A stretch of 64,000 nt of DNA, taken from BMS3ABIN04 sp964553325. Lineage in GTDB: Bacteria; Bacteroidota; Ignavibacteria; Ignavibacteriales; Melioribacteraceae. Location: the NCBI GenBank assembly GCA_964553325.1, contig CAZKKI010000014.1:1-64000 (forward strand). The letters are read 5' to 3'. This document shows positions 28,082-36,894 of the stretch, in pieces. The position numbers and the translations under genes were made by a program. The notes beneath the pieces are model-generated. The model was not told the DNA's origin. It saw only the letters and a list, made by a program, of their open reading frames with translations, and ran no database searches. Positions within the stretch are counted from its first letter, which is position 1; every line of letters starts with the position of its first letter.

Positions 28082-28647
28082 TTTTTATAAATCCAATTTT
28101 CGATCATTCTGTATCCGCATTCGGTCAGAATTGATTCCGGATGAAATTGCACTCCTTCGAGGTCAAAAGTTTTATGTTGAATTCCCATCACCTTATTGTT
28201 TTCCGAACGGGCTGAAATTATGAAATCGGGACTAATAGTTTCTTCATCGACGATCAACGAATGGTACAAACCTACTTTCACATTTTGAGGCAACGAAGAA
28301 TAAATACGGGAATTGTTATGGGTAATGGTTACCGATTTTCCGTGTACGGGATTTTCGCTTTTGATTATCCTCGCTCCGAAAACCCGAGCAATTACCTGGT
28401 GCCCGAGACAAACACCTAAAATGGGAATTTCCTCTTTAAACCGGGAAACAACATCCAACGAAATTCCGGCATCCAACGGTGTACCGGGTCCGGGTGAAAT
28501 CACAATTTTGTCGGGAGCCATTTTCTCAATTTGCTCGATTGTAAGCGCATCGTTTTGATGTACGCTTACGTTGTGTTCAAAACTTTTAAGATATTGGTAA
28601 AGATTATATGTAAACGAATCGTAATTATCTACTAATAAAATTTTCAT
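28078..28647 (-). CDS. pabA: Glutamine amidotransferase, PabA/TrpG type
   Basis: 189 aa class I glutaminase that supplies ammonia to the chorismate-using subunit. Triad: C80 in GVCLGHQVIA, H169 and E171 in VQFHPESIL. SPGPGTP at 51-57 forms the oxyanion strand. It overlaps the PabB-PabC gene by 4 bp, so p-aminobenzoate synthesis is its most likely role; such subunits can also serve anthranilate synthase (TrpG). Confidence 0.94.
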   Translation of the reverse strand: MKILLVDNYDSFTYNLYQYLKSFEHNVSVHQNDALTIEQIEKMAPDKIVISPGPGTPLDAGISLDVVSRFKEEIPILGVCLGHQVIARVFGARIIKSENPVHGKSVTITHNNSRIYSSLPQNVKVGLYHSLIVDEETISPDFIISARSENNKVMGIQHKTFDLEGVQFHPESILTECGYRMIENWIYKK

Positions 28648-28715
28648 GAGTTCTTGTTCCGTATAATTACGGCCGGTAATTTAGCGAATGCAAATTTAAG
28701 ATTCCGGAAGCAAGA

Positions 28716-29861
28716 TTACAAACCGCCTAATTTTATTGCGGAATATCCGAATTTGTTGCGGATTTTGGTAATTGCGCCGAACATTTTTTGGCGGAGCGTA
28801 TTTTTGTCCTCGAACAAAATCTGTTGTTCCGAAAATTCGCTAAAATTGGTGAGCCGTATTCCGATTAACCGGATACTTACACGCCGCGTAAAAGCTTTAC
28901 GGAATAACTCCACCGCCGTTTCGAAAATGATTTTATCGTCGTCCGTAGGTTTAACCGTTTTTTCTCTTGTAAGCGTAACAAAATCGGAGTACCGTAGTTT
29001 TATTCCGATTGTTGACGCTTGCCAATTTTTATCCCGTAAAAGTTGACAAACTTCGCCTGTAAGTTTGAAAAGGGTCTCTTCGATTTTCCCTTTGCTCGTT
29101 TCGTCTTTTCCGTAAGTTCTTTCTTTTGAAATGCTTTTTCTTTTTTGCGGCGGCGAAAGATATTCCGTTCCTTCGCCGTTTGCTTTCCGCCACAATGCGA
29201 TTCCGTATTTACCGAAAGCCGCTCCGAAGTAATCCTCCGGCATTTTGGCAACATCGCCCACAGTGTAAATTCCCCTTTCACGCAAGGCTTTCAGCATTAC
29301 TTTTCCAACGCCCGGGATCACTTCAACGGGCAATGGTGCAAGGAAATCTTTTTCCATACCCGGCATTACATAAGTGATTCCTTTCGGCTTTGCATATTCC
29401 GAACAAATTTTAGCGACGGTTTTATTGCTCCCTATTCCGATTGAGCAAGGCAACAAGAGTTTCCGCTCAATTTCCGCTTGTATTTTTTTCGCAAATGCAA
29501 ACATCGAACCGTAAATACGCGTTGTTCCGGTAAAATCCATATAAAATTCGTCTATCGATGCTTGTTCTATTTGGGGTGCATATTGTTCGAGCAAATGTTC
29601 AACCGCCTTTGAAAAACGGACGTATTCCTTGTGGTGACCGTGTAAATAAATTCCGTGGGGACAAAGTTTGTAAGCCTGCTTAATCGGCATGGCGGAATGC
29701 AGTCCGTATTCCCGCGCTTCGTACGAGCACGCTGCAACCACTCCGCGCCCGCTTTGCGGATCGGCGCCCACAATTACGGGTTTCCCGTTCAGTTCCGGAT
29801 CGAGTATCCGTTCGACCGACACGAAAAACGAATCAAGATCGAGATGAAATATCGTACGCAT
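28716..29861 (-). CDS. dinB: DNA polymerase IV (Y family)
   Basis: 381 aa translesion polymerase. Catalytic residues D8 (HLDLDSFF) and D104/E105 (ASIDEFYMD); steric-gate aromatic F13; VGADPQSGRGVVAACSYEAR and the HhH region GVGKVMLKALRERGIYTVGDVA. Near the C-terminus QQILF fits a beta-clamp binding motif. Length is normal. It lies 68 bp upstream of pabA on the same strand, in a region with other mutagenesis and repair genes. No LexA operator of a known type was recognised upstream. Confidence 0.96.
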   Translation of the reverse strand: MRTIFHLDLDSFFVSVERILDPELNGKPVIVGADPQSGRGVVAACSYEAREYGLHSAMPIKQAYKLCPHGIYLHGHHKEYVRFSKAVEHLLEQYAPQIEQASIDEFYMDFTGTTRIYGSMFAFAKKIQAEIERKLLLPCSIGIGSNKTVAKICSEYAKPKGITYVMPGMEKDFLAPLPVEVIPGVGKVMLKALRERGIYTVGDVAKMPEDYFGAAFGKYGIALWRKANGEGTEYLSPPQKRKSISKERTYGKDETSKGKIEETLFKLTGEVCQLLRDKNWQASTIGIKLRYSDFVTLTREKTVKPTDDDKIIFETAVELFRKAFTRRVSIRLIGIRLTNFSEFSEQQILFEDKNTLRQKMFGAITKIRNKFGYSAIKLGGL

Positions 29862-30086
29862 TGCAGTCCGTTAAAAATTACTCAGGTTAGCAAGTATTCC
29901 TTGTGTTTTTTACTAAATACATCAAATTAACAATTGCGTTAATTATCTGTACTTATTAAATGATCACTAAAAAAACAAAACCGGCGCTTTGCTTTCGCGT
30001 AAAATAATACGGTATGCTTTCGATATTCATTTTTTAGTAATGAGAGGAGTTGCCCTGCCTTCCGAAAAAGACCGTTTAGAAAAACA

Positions 30087-30221
30087 TTGAACATTATAGA
30101 AAATTTTAATTCCCGAGATTTCAAAGTAACGTTAGGTTCGCTTTTGGAAAGCAAAGAAAGAGAATTTTACGTCCGGAATAAATTTTCCCTCTTAAAAGAA
30201 GAGCTGTTAAAAAATAAATGA
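30087..30221 (+). pseudogene. Possible gene remnant (C-terminal tail only)
   Basis: 44 codons from TTG ending in TGA. The amphipathic charged pattern (ESKEREFYVRNKFSLLKEEL) looks like the end of a real protein, but no ATG or GTG start exists upstream in frame and no family is recognised. Either a remnant of a deleted gene or chance. Confidence 0.25.
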
Positions 30222-30239
30222 AATTAAATGGCTCCAAGC

Positions 30240-30270
30240 GGCGTTTTTTCGTAACGAAAAGAACACCGCC
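30240..30270 (-). terminator. Terminator-like hairpin after the SpoVG-like gene
   Basis: GGCG and TTTTCG (plus strand) pair with CGAAAA and CGCC, leaving a small internal bulge and a TAA loop, starting 8 bp after the stop at 30278. No good T-tract follows on the minus strand, so termination efficiency is doubtful. Confidence 0.35.
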
Positions 30271-30277
30271 TGTAACT

Positions 30278-30535
30278 TTATGCGGTTTGAGCACTAAGCG
30301 AGTTATATTTTTCAAGCGCAATTTCGTTGAGTTTCGTCCTCACTTCCTTGGGCAATAATACTTTGTCGTAATATTTGTCATCCTTCCCCTTCTCGCTCGG
30401 CACGCTTACAAACAGTCCGTTCGGACCTTCAACCAAAGTAAATCCTTTGATTATTATCCCTTCTTCGGTTTCGAGATCGAAGAAAGCTTTGGTTTTCGAT
30501 TCTCCCTCGTACGGGTTCATTCTGGAAATTTTCAT
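30278..30535 (-). CDS. SpoVG-family protein
   Basis: 85 aa from the ATG at 30535, chosen because GGAGG lies 7 bp upstream; a longer frame to 30589 lacks such a site. SpoVG features: MKISRMNPYEGESKTKAFFD strand, then IIIKGFTLVEG, the hallmark NGLFVSVPSEKG, and YYDKVLLPKEVRTKLNEIAL helix. SpoVG proteins are small nucleic-acid-binding regulators in Gram-positives and spirochaetes. The Ile-Arg-x-Val strand is modified, so it is a divergent member. Target unknown. Confidence 0.8.
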   Translation of the reverse strand: MKISRMNPYEGESKTKAFFDLETEEGIIIKGFTLVEGPNGLFVSVPSEKGKDDKYYDKVLLPKEVRTKLNEIALEKYNSLSAQTA

Positions 30536-30818
30536 GGGCAACCTCCGTTTAATTAGTTTATGGATAAAACCGGCATTAGAGAAAATCATTTAATCTTACT
30601 ACATCATTACTGCATTTGTATATGTTATAATGATAATAAGTTCGGCTGTATTAAGTTATTCTTTTAAAATACTGGTTGTTAAACATTAATTTATAAAATT
30701 GATTTTAAATATGAAAGGATTTTTTACGAACGGCTATTTTTTTGATCGTGCATGAAAATATTATTATAAAACGTTACCAAGCGGCAAAAGTACTTACAAC
30801 AATCGTTAAGGTCTTCCG

Positions 30819-31691
30819 TCATTTCAACAGAAATTCTTTCAATCTCGGATAAGCATGAATGATTGTGCCGGGCATTTTAATTTTCACCCGGTCTTTTAAG
30901 TAGTGCATTAACTCAAATGCGTTTGCTACGGCGTCGCCGTGAGGATGGTTATTCATAATTACGAACACTTTTTTAACTTCATCGAAAAACTCTTTCAACT
31001 TTTCACTTATTTCTATCAGTTCGCCGGGCGAATAAAGATAATCGTACCGTGCACTGCGTTCTTCGTAAGTTTGTTTTTTTCCGAAATTCGCGAGCGATTT
31101 TTTCCATGCATCGGCATTTCTTCCGTGAAAGCGCGCGTAAATCATTCCGTTTCCCGCTTTGGGGTTAAAGGTTATCGCTTCACCTATCCGCGGCTGATCT
31201 ATTGTACAAAATGTTATCGTTTTTGCTCTTTTGTTCTGCCACGATTTATGCCGCACTTCGACGAACTTATCGTATTCTTCGAAAATATTTACAAGATTTT
31301 TAAGATAATCCAAGTTCGCTTCGTTAAAATCGAACGAATACGGAAATTGCATTAACACCCCGCCGAGCTTTTCCGCATTTTTCAGAATGTCGAGATTCCG
31401 TTTTACCGTTTCTATTTGCTCTTTTCCGTATTGTTTTCTGTGAGTAAAGTCCATATGTAATTTTACGGTGAACAGAAAATCTTCTGATTCTTCCGTTTGT
31501 CTTAACCAACTTTCAACAACCCGCGGCGCAAGATACGTGTAGTACGACGAGTTTACTTCAACAACGTTAAAATACCTGGCGTAAAATTTCAGCCAACTCA
31601 TCTCTTTCGATTGCGAAGCGGGATAAAATCTTCCCACCCAATCTTCGTAAGACCAACCGGCGGTTCCTATGTAAAGTTTTGGTGTTTTCAT
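30819..31691 (-). CDS. DUF72 family protein (YecE-like)
   Basis: 290 aa from the internal ATG at 31691 (MKTPKLYIGTAGWSY), preferred because the DUF72 family begins with this strand; the frame is open back to 31742. TIM-barrel-like. Conserved blocks: YIGTAGWSYEDWVGRFYP, FNVVEVNSSYY, FLFTVKLHMDFTH, GGVLMQFPYSF, FVEVRHKSW and YARFHGRN, VIMNNHPHGDAVANA. Biochemical function of the family is not established; a metal-dependent or nucleic-acid role has been suggested. Confidence 0.9.
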   Translation of the reverse strand: MKTPKLYIGTAGWSYEDWVGRFYPASQSKEMSWLKFYARYFNVVEVNSSYYTYLAPRVVESWLRQTEESEDFLFTVKLHMDFTHRKQYGKEQIETVKRNLDILKNAEKLGGVLMQFPYSFDFNEANLDYLKNLVNIFEEYDKFVEVRHKSWQNKRAKTITFCTIDQPRIGEAITFNPKAGNGMIYARFHGRNADAWKKSLANFGKKQTYEERSARYDYLYSPGELIEISEKLKEFFDEVKKVFVIMNNHPHGDAVANAFELMHYLKDRVKIKMPGTIIHAYPRLKEFLLK

Positions 31692-31844
31692 AAAAAGAAA
31701 CGGGACGCGAAAAAAAGAGTTTTCACCATACGAAATTTGCAACTGTTAAATTGATCGTGAATTCGTTGCGTACAGATACTCTATATTGTGCAATCATTCC
31801 AAGCGATAATTCCATACTACGATGCGATTACTTACGGAGAACGG

Positions 31845-33218
31845 TTACACCTCCACCCTGTTCAATCCGTTCAGAGCCGCAACGCGGTAAGCTTCGGCCA
31901 TTGTGGGATAATTAAACGTTGTGTTTACAAAATACATCAGATTGTTCCCGCCGTTTTTTTGCGACATAATCGCTTGTCCGATATGAATAATTTCCGAAGC
32001 TCCGTAACCGAAACAGTGAATACCTAAAATCTCAAGCGTTTCGCGATGGAAAAGAATTTTCAACACACCGGTTGTATGTCCGGTAATTTGCGCACGCGCC
32101 AAATGTTTGAAAAACGATCTTCCGACTTCGTAAGGTATTCTTTTTTCGGTCAGTTCCCTTTCGGTTAAACCGACCGAACTTATTTCCGGCAAAGTATAAA
32201 TTCCGGTAGGGATATATTCAACCAGATGATATTCCGATTTTCCCGTAACGATGTGCGAAGCGGCAAAGCGCCCTTGATCGTACGAAGCGCTTGCCAAACT
32301 GGGAAAGCCCACAACATCGCCGACCGCATAAATATGCGGAACAGCCGTCTGGTGATTTTCGTTCACCTCAATCGATCCCTTATAATTGATTTCGATCCCC
32401 AGTTCTTCCAATCCCATATTTTGCGAATTTCCCGTTCGTCCTTGCGCCCAGAACAAATATTCCGTACGTATTTTTTTATTCGATTTCAGATAAAGTGTTA
32501 CGCCGTCGTCGTCGGGAACAACTTTCTCATATTCTTCGTTATGACGAATCAGAACTCCGTTTTCCCGCAAGTGGTAAGCCAGCGCATCGATAATTTCATC
32601 GTCTAAAAACGTGAGGAGACGCGACCGCGAATTGATAAGATTAACTTTCGTTTTCAATCCTCTGAAAATAGAAGCATATTCGCATCCGATGACTCCGGCA
32701 CCGTAAATCGTAATTGAACGCGGATGGGCATCCAAATCCAATACAGTATCGCTATCCAAAATACGCGGGTGCGAAAAATCAACATCTTCCGGATGATACG
32801 GACGGGAACCCGTGGCTATCACAAAATAATCGGCTTGGTATTTTTCTTTATGCCCGTTCGATAACGTAACTTCGATGGTGTTTGCATCCAAAAACTTGGC
32901 GTGACCGTCAAGAATATCGACCCAATTGCGTTCGTAAAATCCGCGCCTCAATTTCATCTGTTGCTGAATAACGGACTCGGCTTCTTTCAACAAATCGGGA
33001 TAATAAACATTACCGGCATATCCTTTGGCTTCCAAAACTTGCGTTGCATGTCTGAGCGCCTTACTTGGTATTGTACCGCGATGGGTACAATTGCCCCCTA
33101 CGTTTTTAAAATAATCGCACATTGCAACTTTTTTGCCGGATTTTACGGCTTTCATTGCAGCGCCCTCTCCGCCGGGACCGCTTCCGATTACTATTACATC
33201 ATATTTTTCTTTTATCAT
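31845..33218 (-). CDS. sthA: Soluble pyridine nucleotide transhydrogenase
   Basis: 457 aa flavoprotein that equilibrates NADPH and NAD+. FAD site VIGSGPGGEGAAMKA (10-24); only one cysteine in the redox-motif position (GGNCTHRGTIPSKALR, C44), not the CxxxxC of dihydrolipoamide or glutathione reductases, which is diagnostic of SthA. NAD(P) site TIYGAGVIGCEYASIF; FAD-contacting YAVGDVVGFPSLASAS. C-terminal dimer domain with HCFGYGASEIIHIGQ. A TATATTTG element sits 34 bp upstream of the start. Confidence 0.94.
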   Translation of the reverse strand: MIKEKYDVIVIGSGPGGEGAAMKAVKSGKKVAMCDYFKNVGGNCTHRGTIPSKALRHATQVLEAKGYAGNVYYPDLLKEAESVIQQQMKLRRGFYERNWVDILDGHAKFLDANTIEVTLSNGHKEKYQADYFVIATGSRPYHPEDVDFSHPRILDSDTVLDLDAHPRSITIYGAGVIGCEYASIFRGLKTKVNLINSRSRLLTFLDDEIIDALAYHLRENGVLIRHNEEYEKVVPDDDGVTLYLKSNKKIRTEYLFWAQGRTGNSQNMGLEELGIEINYKGSIEVNENHQTAVPHIYAVGDVVGFPSLASASYDQGRFAASHIVTGKSEYHLVEYIPTGIYTLPEISSVGLTERELTEKRIPYEVGRSFFKHLARAQITGHTTGVLKILFHRETLEILGIHCFGYGASEIIHIGQAIMSQKNGGNNLMYFVNTTFNYPTMAEAYRVAALNGLNRVEV

Positions 33219-33251
33219 TTTTCCTCTTTATTCAAAATTAAATTACGGATT

Positions 33252-33259
33252 CAAATATA
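33252..33259 (-). promoter_or_regulatory. Possible -7-like element (TATATTTG) for sthA
   Basis: Reads TATATTTG on the minus strand, 34 bp upstream of the sthA ATG. No TTTG -33 element found at the expected distance. Confidence 0.3.
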
Positions 33260-33360
33260 AGGATATTCGGTATGATTAATTATTGGAATTTATTTTGATT
33301 TTGTTTTAAATTAAAAAAATACAAGAATAGCGGATGCTTTACATCACACGGCACCGGAAT

Positions 33361-33780
33361 TTATTCCCCCGTTACGGTTACAACAATTCTTCTGGCTCCG
33401 CCGAAATCGCGATGCTCGCAAAGATAAATACCTTGCCATGTACCGAGGTTTAATCGACCGTCTTTTACCGGTATTGTTAACGAAGCGCCCAGCAAAGAAG
33501 CTTTGATATGGGCGGGCATGTCGTCGGGTCCTTCAAGTGTGTGTTCGTAATACGGAGCATTTTCCGGTACCATTACATTGAAATGGTTTTCCATGTCGGT
33601 TCGCACGTCCGGCGAAACATTTTCGTTAATCGTAAGAGACGCCGATGTGTGTTTAATGAAAATGTTTACAAGGCCGGTTTTAATTTTCGAGATTTCCGGC
33701 ACGGCGTTTAATATTTCGTTCGTAATCAAATGAAATCCGCGAGGGCGCGCTTTCAAAGTTATTTCGGTTTGGTACGTCAT
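33361..33780 (-). CDS. YjbQ/UPF0047 family protein
   Basis: 139 aa. Conserved blocks: GLVNIFIKHTSASLTINENVSPDVRTDMENHF, YYEHTLEGPDDMPAHIKASLLG and LGTWQGIYLCEHRDFGGARRIVVTV, with His residues forming a likely metal site. Some members are described as secondary thiamine-phosphate synthases that rescue thiE mutants. Role here unknown. Confidence 0.93.
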   Translation of the reverse strand: MTYQTEITLKARPRGFHLITNEILNAVPEISKIKTGLVNIFIKHTSASLTINENVSPDVRTDMENHFNVMVPENAPYYEHTLEGPDDMPAHIKASLLGASLTIPVKDGRLNLGTWQGIYLCEHRDFGGARRIVVTVTGE

Positions 33781-33898
33781 ACTTTAACTGTTCCCGCAAC
33801 TAATTAACAATAAAAAATAATAAAAACAAATCTCAAATTTCAATAGAGCACCGGTCAACTTTAAATTGATTTCGATTTTTTTTGAAAATTCCCATTTG

Positions 33899-34396
33899 TT
33901 AAAACATCTCCGTTTGTTTTTCTTCGCCGGAAAATTCTTTCTCGTGATTCAGCAACCATTGTTTTATATTCAATCCTCCTGCGTAACCGGTCAAACTGCC
34001 ATCGGCTCCAATTACACGGTGGCACGGAATAACAATTGCAATTTTATTTTTATTATTTGCTCCGCCCACGGCACGCACGGCTTTTTTGTTATTTATTTTT
34101 CCGGCAATTTCGCCGTAGGATGCCGTTTTACCGTACGGAATTTTCATCAACGCTTTCCATACTTTCTTTTGAAATTCCGTTCCTTCAAGTTCCAACGGAA
34201 GTTCAAATTTTTTTCTCTTTCCGGCAAAATATTCTTGCAATTGCTTTTTACACCGGCGGGTAATTGCATTGGGTTTTTCGGATTTTGCTTTTTCTCCTTT
34301 TCCTACAAAATGTATAGACGTAACTGCTTTGTTATTGGCGGTTATTTTAATTTTACCGACAGGTGCTTCGTAATACATAATAAACCGCTCGCTCAT
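33899..34396 (-). CDS. ogt: Methylated-DNA--protein-cysteine methyltransferase
   Basis: 165 aa suicide repair protein for O6-alkylguanine. Acceptor C125 in VIPCHRVIG, Arg finger R108 in AVRAVGGANNKN, HTH IPYGKTASYGEIAGKI, and the downstream GYAGGLNIKQWLLNHE. N-terminal domain (MYYEAPVGKIKITAN) is the RNase H-like cap. Intact. A second alkyltransferase-like gene without the cysteine lies 1.3 kb upstream. Confidence 0.95.
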   Translation of the reverse strand: MSERFIMYYEAPVGKIKITANNKAVTSIHFVGKGEKAKSEKPNAITRRCKKQLQEYFAGKRKKFELPLELEGTEFQKKVWKALMKIPYGKTASYGEIAGKINNKKAVRAVGGANNKNKIAIVIPCHRVIGADGSLTGYAGGLNIKQWLLNHEKEFSGEEKQTEMF

Positions 34397-34450
34397 TTCT
34401 TGCTCCGTTTTATATCGAATTTAAATTATAAAATATTTGAGAATCCGGTT

Positions 34451-34939
34451 TTATTTTTCTCCGGCAATCGACTTTCCGTATTTGAACAAATAATAATAAC
34501 GGAAAACAAGGATATAAACCACCAGAAAAAAATACATGTTGAGGATGGTTGCTTTGATAAATCCTATTCCGTAAATAAAAAGGAAAACAAAAAGCAAAAA
34601 TATCACGTTGGCATATAAGGCAATAAAAAAGGATTTAAGTCGTATTAACATTACCGTTTCGTTTTCCACTTCTTCTTTTGAAAATGCGATAAAAACAAGT
34701 GAGAAAAGGAAAAGGATTCCTACTATTTCATCGGCAAAGTTATTTTGAATTACGGAGAAAGTTTTCGTTTCGAGATAAGAAGAGTAAATTGCAAACTCTT
34801 TAAATTCAAATATTTCCGGTTTAATCCCGTAACGAAACCTTACGGCGGCAAGGATAAGGGCGGGAAACATAAGGGCGTACCCGACAAGCTTAAACTTGCC
34901 GGGCAACAATAAATTTTCGTTTACAATCTTTTCTTCCAC
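34451..34939 (-). CDS. Small polytopic membrane protein, unknown function
   Basis: 162 aa if started at the GTG at 34939, which lies 7 bp after the lipoprotein stop; the frame stays open to 35089, overlapping that gene in another frame, so the shorter start is preferred. Four hydrophobic segments: LVGYALMFPALILAAV, IVGILFLFSLVFIAF, FFIALYANVIFLLFVFLFIY and ILNMYFFLVVYILVFRYYYLF. No family recognised. Likely cotranscribed with the lipoprotein gene. Confidence 0.6.
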   Translation of the reverse strand: MEEKIVNENLLLPGKFKLVGYALMFPALILAAVRFRYGIKPEIFEFKEFAIYSSYLETKTFSVIQNNFADEIVGILFLFSLVFIAFSKEEVENETVMLIRLKSFFIALYANVIFLLFVFLFIYGIGFIKATILNMYFFLVVYILVFRYYYLFKYGKSIAGEK

Positions 34940-34946
34940 GTTTCTT

Positions 34947-35624
34947 TTAACCGTTATCGTACTTAGTAAAGATATAACCGCCTGTGGAACTGCCGTCTTC
35001 CAAAATCGCTTCGAAATAGACGAGTCCGAATCTGTGATTTGCCCTGTAAATATACTTTTTGATTCCGGGCGTAATCGAATTCTGTTCAATCGTAATTGTT
35101 TTAATCAACCACAATCCATAATCGAAATCTTCTTCTTCCGATTTGGCAATAACCGTTCGCGTAATTGTTTTCCCGTCGGATTGGGTATAAGAATATTTGT
35201 CGCCGACTTTGCAATCGTATTTGAACATAGTGTGAGCGGCACCGTCTTTATTAAAGAAGAAATCTTGCCAACCTTCGGTGGTCATTTTGAATTTCAGTCC
35301 CGCAACCACTTTCCCATTACCGGCTTTCGAGCGTTCGGGAATTAAATTATAAATTTCGGGGTATTTTGAAAGGTCGGCCGTCAATTTTACATCCACAATA
35401 CCGTTATTGTTGCTTCTGATTACCGCCGAAACATCAACATCGTTTGCATAGTTATCCGGATCGCCCACAAAAAAGCTTGCGCTGGCGGTATTGCCTACTT
35501 GACTGAGAGGCATATTAACATCTCCGCCCAGTTCGTTCGGGTCTTCTTCGGGATCGAGAATATCGCACGAAAACAAAATGAATGCAAAGAGAAGAATAAA
35601 GGATAAGCCTAGAAACGATTTCAT
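34947..35624 (-). CDS. Predicted lipoprotein, unknown function
   Basis: 225 aa. Signal peptide with lipobox LFSC (C20); the mature part begins DILDPEEDPNELGG, with an acidic linker. The remainder is beta-rich (for example VDVKLTADLS, YDCKVGDKYSYTQSDGKT, KKYIYRANHRFGLVYFEAIL), similar in style to secreted/outer-membrane Bacteroidetes lipoproteins. Function unknown. A TATATTTG element lies 79 bp upstream. Confidence 0.78.
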   Translation of the reverse strand: MKSFLGLSFILLFAFILFSCDILDPEEDPNELGGDVNMPLSQVGNTASASFFVGDPDNYANDVDVSAVIRSNNNGIVDVKLTADLSKYPEIYNLIPERSKAGNGKVVAGLKFKMTTEGWQDFFFNKDGAAHTMFKYDCKVGDKYSYTQSDGKTITRTVIAKSEEEDFDYGLWLIKTITIEQNSITPGIKKYIYRANHRFGLVYFEAILEDGSSTGGYIFTKYDNG

Positions 35625-35702
35625 AGCATCCTCCCGGTTAATTCAGAGGGATTGAAATTGTTTAATTGAACAATGAAAAATATTAATTTGGCAAAAATAA
35701 TA

Positions 35703-35710
35703 CAAATATA
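35703..35710 (-). promoter_or_regulatory. Possible -7-like element (TATATTTG) for the lipoprotein gene
   Basis: Minus-strand TATATTTG, 79 bp upstream of the start at 35624; no convincing -33 TTTG. Confidence 0.25.
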
Positions 35711-35731
35711 TCCGATAATATTTCCGTTGAA

Positions 35732-36202
35732 TTATTTCACCAATTTTTTTTCGAAATCGACCACTTTAAAATTTTTCTTCCCTTTCGGAACGAGGGTATG
35801 CCCTTCCGCTTCAAGCAATTCCATTTGTCGTTGAATTCCGCCCGGGTACTTCGGATTAAGCACGCCGCCTTCTTTTAACGTTCGCCACCAAGGAGTAATT
35901 CTCTTTTTCCCTTCCGCTTTTTCTTCTTCCGCTGCGTGTGCTGCAATCCACGCAAAAATACCGGTTGTAATCGGGCAGCCGACCGTTGCATTGTGTTTTT
36001 GGGCAATCTTCCGGCGTATTATGTTAATTGTAATAAGTTTACCTTTGGGTACTTTTTTCATTATGGCATCAACTTCCAGCGGTGAAGGGATTGCCATTGT
36101 TCCTTTCCCCCATTTCTCGGCTTGCTTGCCGGTTAATTTTACTACTTTCGGAAGATCTTTACTGTTGTGTAGTTTTTCTTTCCACGATTTTTTTCCTTTC
36201 AC
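35732..36202 (-). CDS. Alkyltransferase-like (ATL) MGMT-family protein
   Basis: 156 aa. Aligns by motif with the C-terminal DNA-binding domain of MGMT: VPKGKLITINIIRRKIAQ corresponds to the HTH, and ITPWWRTLKEGGVL (P104-W105-W106-R107) occupies the place of PCHRVIG. The acceptor Cys is replaced by Trp, as in ATL proteins (PWHR), and the His is also Trp. YPGGIQRQMELLEAEGH completes the domain. ATLs bind O6-alkylguanine and flag it for nucleotide excision repair without removing it. A GGAGG-type site precedes the start. Confidence 0.85.
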   Translation of the reverse strand: MKGKKSWKEKLHNSKDLPKVVKLTGKQAEKWGKGTMAIPSPLEVDAIMKKVPKGKLITINIIRRKIAQKHNATVGCPITTGIFAWIAAHAAEEEKAEGKKRITPWWRTLKEGGVLNPKYPGGIQRQMELLEAEGHTLVPKGKKNFKVVDFEKKLVK

Positions 36203-36273
36203 AATTTACCTCCTGAATTAAATTTATTGTTTATCCGATTTCATAAACATGCGTGTTTCCGCACGATATTTTT

Positions 36274-36894
36274 TCACCCTACGTTTCTTTCCATGCTTCT
36301 GTAAACGCCGATTACCACCCCGACCAACCGAAACCCAGGATAATTTTTATCGATTGTTATCGGGTCGTATTCGGGATTCTCGGAGCGGAGTTCGATTTTG
36401 TTTTTCCTTTTATAAAACCGTTTAACCACCGCCGCGTCGTCCAGAACGGCAACTACAAAATGTCCGTTTTTAGGTTGCAAATTCGGGTTAACGATAACAA
36501 CGTCGCCCGTAAAAATATACGCGTCTTTCAGACTATCGCCTTTTACTTTAAGTAAAAACGAATCCCGCGGCATTCGTGCAATTGTCGGCAATTCAATCGT
36601 ATCGATTGCGTCGGGGTAAATTGTAAGCGGATTGCCGGCGGCCACTTCACCCAGAACGGGTCGGGGAATAAAAAATTTATCTTCGGTGAGCAATTCAATT
36701 CCCCTCGAAATTTTGGGATTGCGTTTAATATACCCTTTTCTTTCCAGCGCCCGTAAATGTTGTTGCACGGTAGAGCGATTACGGTAACCGAAGTGCCTGG
36801 CAATTTCGGCAAGCGTAGGAGTTTTTGCTTCGGCTTTTTTATCGATGATAAAATCGAGTATTCTTTGCTGCGTTTTTGTTAGTTGTTTTGACAT
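36274..36894 (-). CDS. lexA: LexA repressor
   Basis: 206 aa from MSKQLTK at 36894 (AGGA 11 nt upstream; a second ATG at 36906 overlaps that site). N-terminal winged HTH (KTQQRILDFI, AEIARHFGYRNRSTVQQHLRAL). Cleavage site A86-G87 in GEVAAGNPL; catalytic S121 (VKGDSLKDAYI) and K158 (AVVKRF). All autoproteolysis residues are present; the usual Met after the serine is Leu. It should repress SOS genes. An overlapping pair of inverted repeats 140 bp upstream could be its operator. Confidence 0.95.
   Translation of the reverse strand: MSKQLTKTQQRILDFIIDKKAEAKTPTLAEIARHFGYRNRSTVQQHLRALERKGYIKRNPKISRGIELLTEDKFFIPRPVLGEVAAGNPLTIYPDAIDTIELPTIARMPRDSFLLKVKGDSLKDAYIFTGDVVIVNPNLQPKNGHFVVAVLDDAAVVKRFYKRKNKIELRSENPEYDPITIDKNYPGFRLVGVVIGVYRSMERNVG

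Larger units (their letters stand above)
29862..30277. other. 416-bp intergenic region with an orphan open frame
   Basis: Between dinB and the SpoVG-like gene. On the plus strand an open frame ends at 30221 with coding-like sequence from a TTG at 30087 (44 codons, including FKVTLGSLLESKEREFYV and FSLLKEELLKNK); the frame remains open upstream to about 30029 without ATG. I see no ribosome binding site for it. An imperfect hairpin at 30240-30270 follows the SpoVG-like stop on the minus strand. Otherwise nothing recognisable. Confidence 0.5.

Noticed and set aside
31845..33218. Dihydrolipoamide dehydrogenase
   Set aside because: The redox motif has only one cysteine (GGNCTHRGTIPSK), which is the SthA pattern.
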